Below are positions 13,301-22,450 of a DNA stretch of 64,000 bases, in pieces. The notes below the pieces were generated by a model. It had not been told where the DNA came from. It saw only the letters and a program-made list of their open reading frames with translations, and made no database searches. This DNA comes from Lampris incognitus (lineage: Eukaryota > Chordata > Actinopteri > Lampriformes > Lampridae): the NCBI RefSeq assembly GCF_029633865.1, contig NC_079219.1:58249350-58313349 (forward strand). Direction: 5' to 3'. Numbering within the stretch: the first letter of the stretch is position 1; every line of letters begins with the position of its first letter. Both the position numbers and the translations under genes were made by a program.

Positions 13301-16300
13301 CACAACGGCCGTACGTCCGGTCCCCGAAGACTGTTCTCTTTCCTGTCTGTTGCCTGGGGCTTCGTGTCCGACGTGGACATCGAGAGTGAGAGGTGTGTAT
13401 GATGCAGAGTGACTCTGTCATGTGTCCAAAAACAAATAGCAGAGCTTCAAAGTTAAAGAGTCTTTAACAAGGCTTGAAAATGAACACAAAGAAATGGCAA
13501 AAACAAATTAGTTTTACACTCAACATAAGAAGTACAAAGTGTTCAACCCCTTTCAAATCCATCTAATATATGTCACACTATTTTTCTTGAGCATACCATT
13601 TGTCTTCTATGAGCTGCTTGCAGCTGCTTGGTGTAACTACAGGTAACGTTCATGAGCTCTGCTCCTCAGCAAAAGTTGGAGTTGTTTCAGCTTTATAAAG
13701 AGGTAGGATATTCAGAGCTCTAGGCAGGTCAGGTGCTGGTGCTCAGTGGCTTACCTTTTCCATAGGAAACGATACAAACATACAGGAAGCGCTTTTTTAC
13801 AGGTCTCCAGTGGACACACAACCAAAGTCTAATGAACACAAATTAACCAAGTCCTTGCTTGGACTCTGTAACGGTAGTGCTTTGCATCTATGACACCTGT
13901 GTGTCCTTGTGTCTGCTAACATACGGACACGGGCGTTACTAACTTGTTTCAGCCAGGCTACTATAAACACAGCTGATTCTGTCACATAGCCTATTTATGA
14001 GAGAACATTTTAAGTCATGTTTCAAAACTCTTCCCCTCTTGCAGGTATCGTGGTTTAGGCTCTGCTCGCTTCACCCTGGGCACCCTTGTGCGTATTGCCT
14101 CGCTTCGTTCCTACAAGGGTCGCCTGTCCTACCTCCCACCCTCCATTGTCCCTCCGTCTCCGGATGCAACGTCACCCCCTCCGAGAAGGCCTCTCTCCCG
14201 CAGCATCACGGAAGGCCTGGAGGGCTACTGCCGAACCCCTATCCACCGCACCTGCTCCGACATGGGCATTAGTGAACAGCGCAGTCTACGCAGGGGCGAG
14301 GGAGAGAGGGAGAGAGAGCTGGAAAGGCAGCGAGAAAGGGAGAGGAGAAGGGAAAGGGCCAGGGGAGGAGGAACTGGAGTTGTGAGGGCAAGTAGCCTTG
14401 CGGAAGACAGAGAGAGGGAAAGGGAGGGTGAGGTGGAGATGGAAGAGGACCAGTCAGGGACGAGTTCAGAATCGAACGAAAGAAACAAATGCAGTATGAG
14501 AAGGGATGAAAGGGTAGCCCCGACTGAGGAGGAAAGGGAAGATGAGGGAAGAGTGGAGCAAGACTGGAGTGAGATGGAAGAGGAGGTGCAGGGCGGAGAT
14601 GGGGAGGGCAGTGGGGGCTCTGTGGAAGGGGAGGGTGTGGTGCCAGCTCGAGAGCTGGGGGAGAGCTATGGTGTAGATATGGGAAGGGAGGCAGATGAGG
14701 AGCCAGAGGGCTGTTTCACGTACCCTGATGGCCTTCAGGAAGCCAGACAAACTCGGAGAAAGAACTCGGCCCCTTCAAGCCAGATCGCCAACACTCTCTT
14801 CAACCAGCCCCTCAGTCAGGAGGCTGACTCCATGTCTGGGACTGCATATGGTGTTGACGATGTGGATCTGAATGACACCTACTTTCAGAGAGAACCCTAC
14901 CCAATGGACATTGCCCGTGAGCGAGCACTCACAATCTCCTCTCCCTTTCGACACTCTCCCTTCTCTTACAAGCCCAAGTCCCTGGACCAGAACCAGAATG
15001 CGTCCCGGCCGAGACCCCTCTCCCTCCTTCAACACTCCCACTCAAACTCCCTCCCTCCTAAGCTCCCCTCCCTCTCCCTCTCCCTCTCCCCCACACCCCC
15101 ATCTTCACCTTCTTGTGCTTCCCCCCGCTCCTCATCCTACCTCACCCCTCGTCCCAACACCCCTAATTCCAACTCGCCCTCACCCTCTTTCCGCACACCA
15201 TCCGCATCCTTCAACTTTGACATTGCTGAGCCAGCGGGACCCCTGAAGAACCGTCCCTTCGTCTCATTGCCTTTTAATCCCCCCAGGGATGACCTGCTAC
15301 CCCCCCTGGACCAGCCCCTTCCAACCAGGGACTGGGTTACCATTGAGGGGGACTTTGTCCTGGTTCTGGCCCTCTACCAAACACACTTGGGGGCCGACCT
15401 CCATGCTGCTCCCCAGGCCAGGTTCGATGATGGGCTGATCCATTTGACCTTTGTGCGGGCAGGGATCTCCAGAGCCACACTGCTCAGGCTGTTCTTTGCC
15501 ATGGAGAGAGGAACCCACCATTCCCTCAGCTCACCATATGTGAGCCATGTTTCATGCAGGGCCTTCAGACTACAGCCTCTGTCCACGAGGGGAACACTAA
15601 CTGTGGATGGAGAACTGGTGCCCTATGGCCCACTTCAAGCACAGGTCAGTAATGGGACAGATGGTGCTTTTTTTTTTCTTTTTTTTTTTGCTGACTCCAC
15701 TTGTCACGCAGTGGTGTGATCTTTGTCGTCTAGTGTAGCTCAGTGGTTAGAACATGATGTATTTATTTTGCTGAGGTAAGGGATTTGATTTCCTCTTGAG
15801 TCACCCATACTCAGAGCACATGATCAAGTGGTGCTTTGATTAAATGTGCTTGTCAAGTAATGTCATAAATCAACAATGATAACCCACCACTAAAATATTA
15901 TGTTAACACAAACTGGAATTCAGTCAGTGCAGCATCCTTGGTTGGTCAGACCACAGCTGTCTCAGTGTGAGGACCATCAGGAGAGACGGATGAGACGATT
16001 ATGTGGTCAGAAATATTCAGACACATTAGCTTGCTGAAGAACCATCGGGTTTGCTGTTGAATGTAGTGGTTATGTAACCATAAAGACAAGAAATGGAAAG
16101 TTATAACGCACTGTTTCTTCAGGCTCCCTCAGGGCAGGTAGAAGCTGTCTCTTGGCTTAACATTTTGTGTAAATATATTTTTATTGATAAGATAAGGGTT
16201 ACGTTTGTGTTTGCAGAAGGTTATTTTTTTCTGTGCCGTCTGTTGATAGTGTGTTGTGTTGCACAAATTGGTAGCTGTGAGAAATCCATGGTAATAATGT

Positions 16301-16395
16301 CATTTGTTCATGGTCTCCCAAACATCCCACAGGTTCATCCGTCCATGGCCCGTCTCATCGTCGGCGACTCTGGAGTGAAAATTACCAGGTTCTGA
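4310..16395 (+). CDS. sphk2: sphingosine kinase 2, eight coding exons, 894 aa
   Basis: Sphingosine kinase 2 phosphorylates sphingosine to sphingosine-1-phosphate with ATP. Coding exons: 4310-4766, 11367-11516, 11636-11730, 11902-12017, 13189-13392, 14045-15644 and 16333-16395; that is seven exons carrying all coding sequence, plus a likely untranslated first exon. All junctions are GT-AG and phases agree. Conserved blocks in order: N-terminal ALLHGQF and YALTLT (type 2 signature); nucleotide-binding [12 protein letters not shown] at residues 165-176; catalytic SGDGLLHE at 227-234 with Asp229; [10 protein letters not shown] near 257-266; sphingosine-pocket block [20 protein letters not shown] at about 322-341; C-terminal [16 protein letters not shown] and LTVDGELV. 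The start at 4310 has A at -3. It is longer than human SPHK2 (654 aa) because exon 14045-15644 holds a low-complexity insert, roughly residues 425-740: an Arg/Glu run, an acidic stretch, then Ser/Pro-rich sequence. Human SPHK2 also has a Pro-rich insert here. The first 152 residues and exact start are the least certain part. Confidence 0.95.
5020..7143 (+). mobile_element. L2-clade LINE, 5'-truncated, with decayed reverse transcriptase
   Basis: It sits in the large sphk2 intron in the gene's orientation. Translated pieces show RT blocks: [17 protein letters not shown] (about 5840-5895), [13 protein letters not shown] (about 6010-6050), the catalytic YADD at 6111-6122, and a C-terminal [13 protein letters not shown] block. 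The reading frame is broken by an in-frame stop at 5466-5468 and several later frameshifts, so it is inactive. The 3' end (gtggataaaagtgtctgcta and a TGTAAT-like tail) is the typical end of fish L2. The 5' boundary is approximate. Confidence 0.85.
7144..8001 (+). other. sphk2 intron, pyrimidine-rich, nothing recognised
   Basis: The stretch contains poly-C runs near 7561-7571 and 7901-7914 and pyrimidine-rich sequence between them. I see no exon with flanking splice sites that would fit the sphk2 frame. Confidence 0.4.
8264..8335 (+). pseudogene. decayed initiator tRNA-Met (CAT) copy
   Basis: The 72-nt sequence follows the vertebrate initiator tRNA-Met. The acceptor stem AGCAGAG/CTCTGCT is intact. 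The anticodon stem-loop CTGGG-CCCATAA-CCCAG is intact with anticodon CAT. The T arm is damaged: AAAGG faces CCACC, leaving three unpaired positions. That, and its place inside a transposon, point to a pseudogene or a SINE-type retrocopy, not a working gene. Confidence 0.7.
8345..8722 (+). mobile_element. tRNA-derived SINE, family A (full length)
   Basis: The head has Pol III box A (tggcgcagtggttagc) and box B (ggttcgagccc). The body contains gcatgttctccccgtgtctg and tgctgggataggctccagca, and the tail ends in a GGAT repeat after a TG microsatellite. At least ten relatives occur in this window. This copy is nested in the hAT element and starts 9 bp after the tRNA-like sequence. Confidence 0.85.
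9261..9682 (+). other. sphk2 intron, nothing recognised
   Basis: Ordinary intronic-looking sequence between two transposon insertions. No coding or structural signal was seen. Confidence 0.4.
9683..10150. mobile_element. MITE with about 20-bp inverted ends
   Basis: The left end taaaggtagaacgagtagga is mirrored at the right by tcctacttgttctaccttta with one mismatch. The interior is non-coding. I cannot define the target duplication, so the superfamily is left open. Confidence 0.7.
10464..10894 (+). mobile_element. tRNA-derived SINE, family B (full length)
   Basis: The head has the box B core ttcgaatccccgtgttgcc. The body contains gctgcactagcgtctcctc, ggtgaaaagcggctggc, actccacatgtatgggagga and the 3' part aattggggagaa followed by G/A runs. 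A 14-bp target duplication aataatgaaaataa flanks it (10450-10463 and 10895-10908). Confidence 0.85.
12516..12580 (-). mobile_element. RTE-type LINE 3' end, 65 bp, with target duplication
   Basis: The core ggctgctcccattaggggtc and gccacagtggatc is the reverse complement of the 3' end of fish RTE elements. It is flanked by agaatata at 12508-12515 and 12581-12588. It lies in the sphk2 intron after the coding exon ending at 12017, next to a CTA repeat. Confidence 0.65.
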
Positions 16396-18800
16396 CCCAG
16401 GGATTGGTTGGGCCAGTCAACCGATACAACAACCTCTTGAACTATGTAATCTCTGTTGCTATCTACACTGGGAGAGACAGGAAAAAAAAAACACTAAGAG
16501 ACTTAGTATAGCCGGGATTGCAGCAACTGCTTCACTGGGGTTTAGTGAAAGGGATCGCCCACCGAGCCAAGCATCCGAGGGAGCGTGACCGGAGGGATTA
16601 ACGGCAAATTTGAAAATGGATGAAAAATGCACTTCATTGCACAGCTTTTGGATTAAGCGATGTTTACCCTGAAAAGCCGGAAAATGGCACAGTCTAAGAT
16701 AAGAGGGAAGAACAAGCGAATGTTTATGGGATTATTATTGCAGATTGTGCATGTGTTGGATGTATACATTCTAGTATGCATGCATGCAGAGAAGCACTAC
16801 CTGATTTTTGCCTTATGAGATAGAAAAAAGAAAAAAAAAGAGTCAGAATCAAATCAGAGAAAACTGTTTTTGAATGAGGAAGCCTCTAGAACAGGTTCAG
16901 GATCAGTGGGGTGAGACCCCAAAATAAATTGTCCCCTTTCCCATGCCCCGATCTATCCTTTCTTAAACCTTCCGTCCCTGGAATAGATGCCTTATCCGCC
17001 ATCGGATGGCACGTTTTGTTGTGACTTTGCCCTTTCTTACTTACATAATGAATCTAAATCTTCGTACTCAGCAGATCTCCAGCTGCATATCAGTGCGTCC
17101 GTCCCCTGGAGAAAAGCTGTACGTGTGCAGGGAAGTAAAGGTAGAACCACCGTGTCGTTCTTTTTCAAGACGCTGTTCTATTCTCGACGCTGTTATGAGT
17201 CACAAAAAATGGACGCAAGTAAGCCCCAAAGACCACTTCCTCACAAGAGTGCCAGCCAATGTAGAATAACAAATATTGAGATTTTCAGGTCTTATTACAG
17301 TAGAAAGATCACTAAAAACTGATGAATGATGACCATTACTGATGCTTAAATTGCATAATCTGCCTGTTTTTTTTTTTTTTTTAGCAAATAGGTACATGAT
17401 GCTGTCTTTCAGACTGGTCTCCAACATCTTCAAACAAAACATTGCCTGAAGAAAGCAAGCATCTTTGTCAGTGGTTTTACATTGTTAATTGAAAAAAAAA
17501 AATTCAAAGTCATATTGCCCACCACCACCGCCACTACTTGTTCACTTCCCTGTAATATATTTACACTGGAAGGTGCACAGGGACATCTTTACTTCTGTGG
17601 TTGTGCCTGATGCCAGTTCTAGTGAGCATCGAGTATGTCGAGCAACAGTAAATCAAAACACCAGCGTGGCTTGTTGTAGTTTTGTTTTTCCAAAGATGCA
17701 CCCCGAGAGCATTATCGGATCAGTACCAGATACCATGTAGTGAGAAAATGGATGGGAGTAGTAGTTCTCTATACACTATATTAACAAGAACCCATTGAAG
17801 GCCTGGCCCGTGTTGTCTTGTCTAAATCAGCGACATGGGTTTTGAAGGAAAAGACTTGCTGGTCTGCAATAGTTTATGAGCAAATTAAGGTCTCGATGTA
17901 ACACAAAATGCAAACGGATTCATAGTTTATGGCTGATAAGTTATTTGTCATACCGAGATCATCAGCATGGGAGTGGAAGAGTTTCCAACCAGCGAGGAAA
18001 AAATAAACATAGTGCCACAATTTTAATTTCTCAGATGACACTGGTTTTTATTTCTGGTTTGGGTCTTTATCCTGAAAATATCTGCTCCAAAACTTCTGGT
18101 GCGGTTCCAGGTAACGCTGTTCTCTGGGTAAATCAGACAACAGATGTTGCTGCCCTAGTAGAAACCATGTCCCTGTACAATGTACTGGATGAGTCTTTCA
18201 AAAAGATACAGTAGTACCATGTCTGCCTGTATGCAGCCCTGAATAAATCTGGATCATTTGCTTGCTGTACTTGTTTAGGGTAAGACCATCTCTGGACTTT
18301 CTGGGCCAACACCAAAACATTCTCGTGTTTATGTGTGAACAAACCGGCGACCTCATATCCTGCATCTGCACACGCTGGCTCTGCATCATGAACGTCCCGT
18401 TTCTGGCCACTGAACAACGTAAAAAACAAAAACAAGAACAAGTTCCCGCTGTCATTACAGAATAGAAGAATCTTGATAAATCTCAACTAGTATAATTGCC
18501 AAGCTGCTTTGAGAAGAGTAGCCGTGATATTCGAGAGCCATCTTAACATTTTGTTGTCTTGCAACCACAGTTTTTGGGTCACAATGTTTTAGACCAATTT
18601 GATATGACAATGTTGGGGGGGGGGGGGATAAGCCTTCGACTGATGATGCCAGTAAGATGTCTTGTTTAAAGCTGACTGCCTGTAATGAAATTGTAATTAA
18701 CTAAAATGACAGAATATATAATATACATATATACATATATAATGTACAGTTCATATAGTTATATATGGTTTTGAATAAATTTAACTGGAAAAGTTGGTCT
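16396..18800 (+). other. sphk2: probable 3' untranslated region of sphk2
   Basis: AATAAA signals lie at 18242-18247 and 18774-18779, the latter after an AT-rich TATATA stretch. A poly-G run is at about 18606-18618. No transposon boundaries or convincing coding frame were seen here. The end is inferred from the last poly(A) signal. Confidence 0.5.
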
Positions 18801-19289
18801 CAAGGAAATTGTTTTCACCTTTGACTTTTTTTCAACACGCTAATCTGAACACACTTCTGTGAACGACATGACTCACAACTGAGGGAAATGTGCTTATCGA
18901 GTTCCATGATACACAACATTGTTTTGCTCTTACCTCACATACGTAGACTATCACATCGCTTTCCTGTTTGAGTCAAATCTGCAACAACAAGAGTCGCAGC
19001 ATCCTGACCACACGGCATTTTAGCTTTTCTCTGCCCGGTACACTTTAAAAAAAAACTCCTCTAAAACCGGAGACATGAAGATACACCTTTAACAGTTAAT
19101 AATCTTGATCTAGTCTCTGCCCATTGACATCGGATCAATTACATCACCACTCGAGATGGGGCTGGCAGCGTGCAGGGGGGGGGGTCAACCGAGAGAAGGT
19201 GACACGGCTCGGAGTTTTGGGCTCTACCTCCGCTCACAAACAACTACCTGTACATCAGTCAGCTGCCATATTCATAATGGGAAGAGTCC

Positions 19290-19560
19290 CAATAATGATC
19301 AATCAATTGCATTTTATATAGCGCTTGTCTAGCTGCAACAGCCACTCAAAGCGCTTCCTAACTCAGAGTAGTCCAACTCATGCCCACAAAGTCTGCCCGA
19401 AACCTGGCTGTCAAGACGGACGACCAACTAACCTTTATGGTTCACGTGGCCTCGATTGCTCGGTCGTGCCGATTTGCCCCGTACACCACCAGGGAAACTA
19501 GACCCCACCTATCTGAGCATGCAGCACAACTCCTGGTACAGGCTCTTGCTATAGCTGATC
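19290..19560 (+). mobile_element. L2 LINE fragment and adjoining dispersed repeat
   Basis: From about 19372 the sequence matches the same region as 6305-6490 of the L2 copy in the sphk2 intron: catgcagcacaactcctggt and the preceding frame TFMVHVASIARSCRFA. Just before it (19290-19370) is a dispersed fish repeat with ttttatatagcgcttgtcta. Both are isolated fragments. Confidence 0.65.
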
Positions 19561-20060
19561 TTGGTCTCGGGAGGCCCGTGTCCCAGCTTGTAAAAATGGT
19601 CCCGAACGGTGCAAGAGAAGGGTTAACTGGTACCGTGTAGTGTAGGGATGGGGGAAGTAGTGTTATCAAAGGAAATGTCATTTTTTGGGGCGATAACATA
19701 GAAGAAGAAAACTAAAGCATGGAGATCATCACCAGTAACGAGTAAAGAGAGACTTATTTGCTCTCCCAGTGACTACACCTTTGTGAAGCCAAAGGGAGGT
19801 GCCAAGACTGTCAAAATATCCCCAAAAAAATGACAGCTGCCTACACCAAACCTGTTAATCTGTGCATGGAGAACGATAGGCCCAGAGACAAATTCACTTG
19901 AGGATGCTTGCAGGTTCATAACGAGCTGTCTCCTCTCTGGAGCATGTGTGCATCGGTCAGCTGTGTCATCCATGATGCAAACTGTGTAACGGACTCACAC
20001 TCATGTAAACTGAGGAGTCAATGAACAGGGACACACACTGCCCTCCCAGATAGCACCCGG

Positions 20061-20400
20061 ATGTGGGCCACTTCAGGCAATGCTGCGGCACTTACGGCCT
20101 TCTTCTGGCCCAGAGTGTGAGCCTGAACTGGCCCACATGTATAACAGCAAATATGGCCCAAATATGCCAAATCACATGTGGGCCTTTTCTGGCAAAGATG
20201 CGGTGCTCTGGGCAACATGTGACCTGGATGTGACCCTGAAGTGGCCCGTGTGGTAAATGGTGAATATGGCCCAAATATCACAAAACTAATATGGGCCACC
20301 TTCGGCAAATATGTGGCACATGCGGCATTGCTATGGCTTGGTTCTGGCCAACAGGAGTGGACCGCCCAAGGGCCATCATTCCACACGGTATGTGGACCGG
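20061..20400 (+). repeat. three divergent tandem units of about 115 bp rich in TGGGCC
   Basis: Units begin near 20061, 20176 and 20289 with atgtgggcc or atatgggcc. Each has an aaatatggcccaaatat-like or related segment. They are diverged and non-coding. They may be the inside of an old dispersed repeat. Confidence 0.55.
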
Positions 20401-20588
20401 ATGAAAGAAAGGTGAAAGTCAGGTGTGGGACGGGTCCGGGCCACAGCAATTTTGCTAACTGGGCTGCTTTCTTCCTGAAAAGTGGGCCTAATATATTCTA
20501 GATGTATTCCCAAGGCTTTTTCCAAATTGCCCCTAAAAAGAACATCGTGTTCAACAGGGTGAATTGACGAATCTTTGATGGCATTTAC

Positions 20589-21307
20589 GGGTAACACGTT
20601 AGTATGGGGAACATAAAAAAACTTAATTACTAGTGAATTAGTAATGATCAAGATGTCACCTTAGTATGGGGAACATATTCTAAGTAACAAAAACTTAATT
20701 ACTAGTGAATTAGTAATGATCAAGATGCCACTTTAGTATGGGGAACATATTCTAAGTAACAAAAACTTAATGTAGAGTAATTTAACACTATGAACACTTG
20801 TAGTTTTGTGTGTTGTTATGTAAGAACAGCCCATATTCATTAAGTGTTAGTAAGGGAGAATAACTCTTCTTGTGGTACTACCACCTTATAAAGGCCATAC
20901 TAAGCAAAGCATATTGAGATGGTACTACTAATAAGCAATACTTCTGAGGTTATAGAGGGAAAACTCATAGTTAATGGCTTACTGGTTGTATAATAAGGCC
21001 ATGCAGAATAAGGCATTAATGAGTACGTAATAATGACCAATTAAGAGCCAATATGTTGCTAATTAGTAGGGGTGGAAAAACCCGGTCCAGAAAGTAAAAA
21101 CCCTAACCATGTCTTTACTCCATCCATGTATTAAACCAGCTAATTTGGGAAACTAGTCAGTGCAATCTGATGGTTTAGTACATGGGTGGAGTAAAGACAC
21201 GGTTAGGGTTTTTACTTTCTGGACCGGGTTTTTCCACCTCTGCTAATTTGCATGCTAATAAGCACCTAATTAATGGTGACTACGTTCCCCATACTAAAGT
21301 GTTACCC
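20589..21307. mobile_element. MITE with 24-bp inverted ends, carrying a nested hAT MITE
   Basis: The left end reads gggtaacacgttagtatggg and the right end is its reverse complement, ending agtgttaccc, with one difference. Near the left end the segment from ttagtatggggaacat through gtaatgatcaag is repeated directly about three times (20600-20760). The nested element is at 21067-21242. Confidence 0.75.
21067..21242. mobile_element. palindromic hAT-type MITE, 176 bp
   Basis: The two arms of about 60 bp are near-perfect reverse complements, outermost bases taggggtgg and ccacctctg. The flanks ctaattag (21059-21066) and ctaatttg (21243-21250) match at 7 of 8. The element would form a long hairpin if transcribed. 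Confidence 0.8.
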
Positions 21308-21500
21308 AATCCACTTGTCCGAATTCGGGTGGCGGGGATGCTGGAGCCTATCCCAGCAGTCATTGGGCGGCAGGCGGGGGAGACACCCTGGACAGGTCGC
21401 CAGGCCATCACAGGGCCCACACCCCCCCCCTAGGGACAACGTGGTCCGGCCGATTCCCCTGACCTCCATGTGTCTGGACTGCGGGAGGAAACCGGAAATG
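21308..21500 (-). mobile_element. SINE family A, internal fragment
   Basis: It shares gatgctggagcctatcccag and the ggactgcgggaggaaaccgg segment with the other copies. It lacks both the tRNA head and the GGAT tail, and directly abuts the MITE end at 21307. Confidence 0.7.
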
Positions 21501-21639
21501 GTCTTGAATTAAGAAACGTCATAAGGTAAAGTTGCCTCCAAGTTTGGAGACCGCCTTTGACACATTCCGGGTTTTTGATGCACCCCCCCACCCCCCGCTG
21601 CCAACACTTACAAAACAGTTTTCGAACTTTTTCCCTCAA

Positions 21640-22450
21640 AATACATCAACGCCAATTTCGTCCTTCCAACGTTATTCCGGAATACCGTCGTGGCTCCACC
21701 GCCCCCTCGACACGGCGACAGCTGTTGAGGACAGACGCGCTTTTCTCTCGCTGACGCGTCGGGTGGCTACCACGTGACTTGGCGTCGCGCGCGGCTGCCG
21801 GAAGTGCTCGCGGCAGACCCGGAGCCGGACATCACTTCCTGCGCCGCCGCCCTCTTTGTCTGGCCCAGCCGTTTCGCTACGCGGGGGGGTGTCGCCCGTT
21901 TGGTTTTCCCCGTAACTTTTTGGAGGATATATTCACATATATATCCCTATTTTTCTGCTATTGGATGACCGTCGACTCTGAAATATTTATGCCTAAAAGC
22001 AAAGCGCCAAAAATGGATGACTTGGACTACAGTAAGTAGTGCTAACGGGCTAACTGGGTTTTCTGAGGTGGTCGCTAGCTACCGTCGGGCTAACGCTAGC
22101 CGCGTAGCCGCTATATCCCCCACGCTAACAGACGCGGGTTTATGAAAAGCGTTGTGTTTTCTGACTTAAAACGGTCGTGTTCAAGCTTGTTCTCCCGTTC
22201 ACCGTCGACTCCTTGTTTGTGGCTAGCTAACGAAGAGCTAACGCCGCTTAGCTAAACAGCGATTGTTTCCAGGGAAGCGCCGAGCCAACGGCTAGCACCG
22301 CGAGACGCCGTTTTCTCGCTGCCTGGCCAGCAACGTGGGATCTCCATTTCTGAAACTGGTTAATTACATGTGCGCCGTCTGTTAAGAGGGTGCCTGCCTC
22401 GTACGTCGAGGGGAAAGGCTGGAGTTGAGTCGTTCACTATCGGGCGCAGG
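21640..22450 (+). promoter_or_regulatory. cyth2: CpG island and promoter of cyth2
   Basis: GC- and CpG-rich sequence surrounds the first coding exon of cyth2. Downstream of the donor at 22032 the motifs GCTAAC/GCTAGC recur at about 22041, 22050, 22074, 22090, 22096, 22123, 22222, 22237 and 22291. This resembles the sphk2 island. The start site itself is not resolvable. Confidence 0.7.

Noticed and set aside
15645-15719. Extension of the large sphk2 exon past 15644
   Set aside because: It reads through a good donor (caggtcagt) into a T-rich intron; the homologous end is the exon at 16333-16395.
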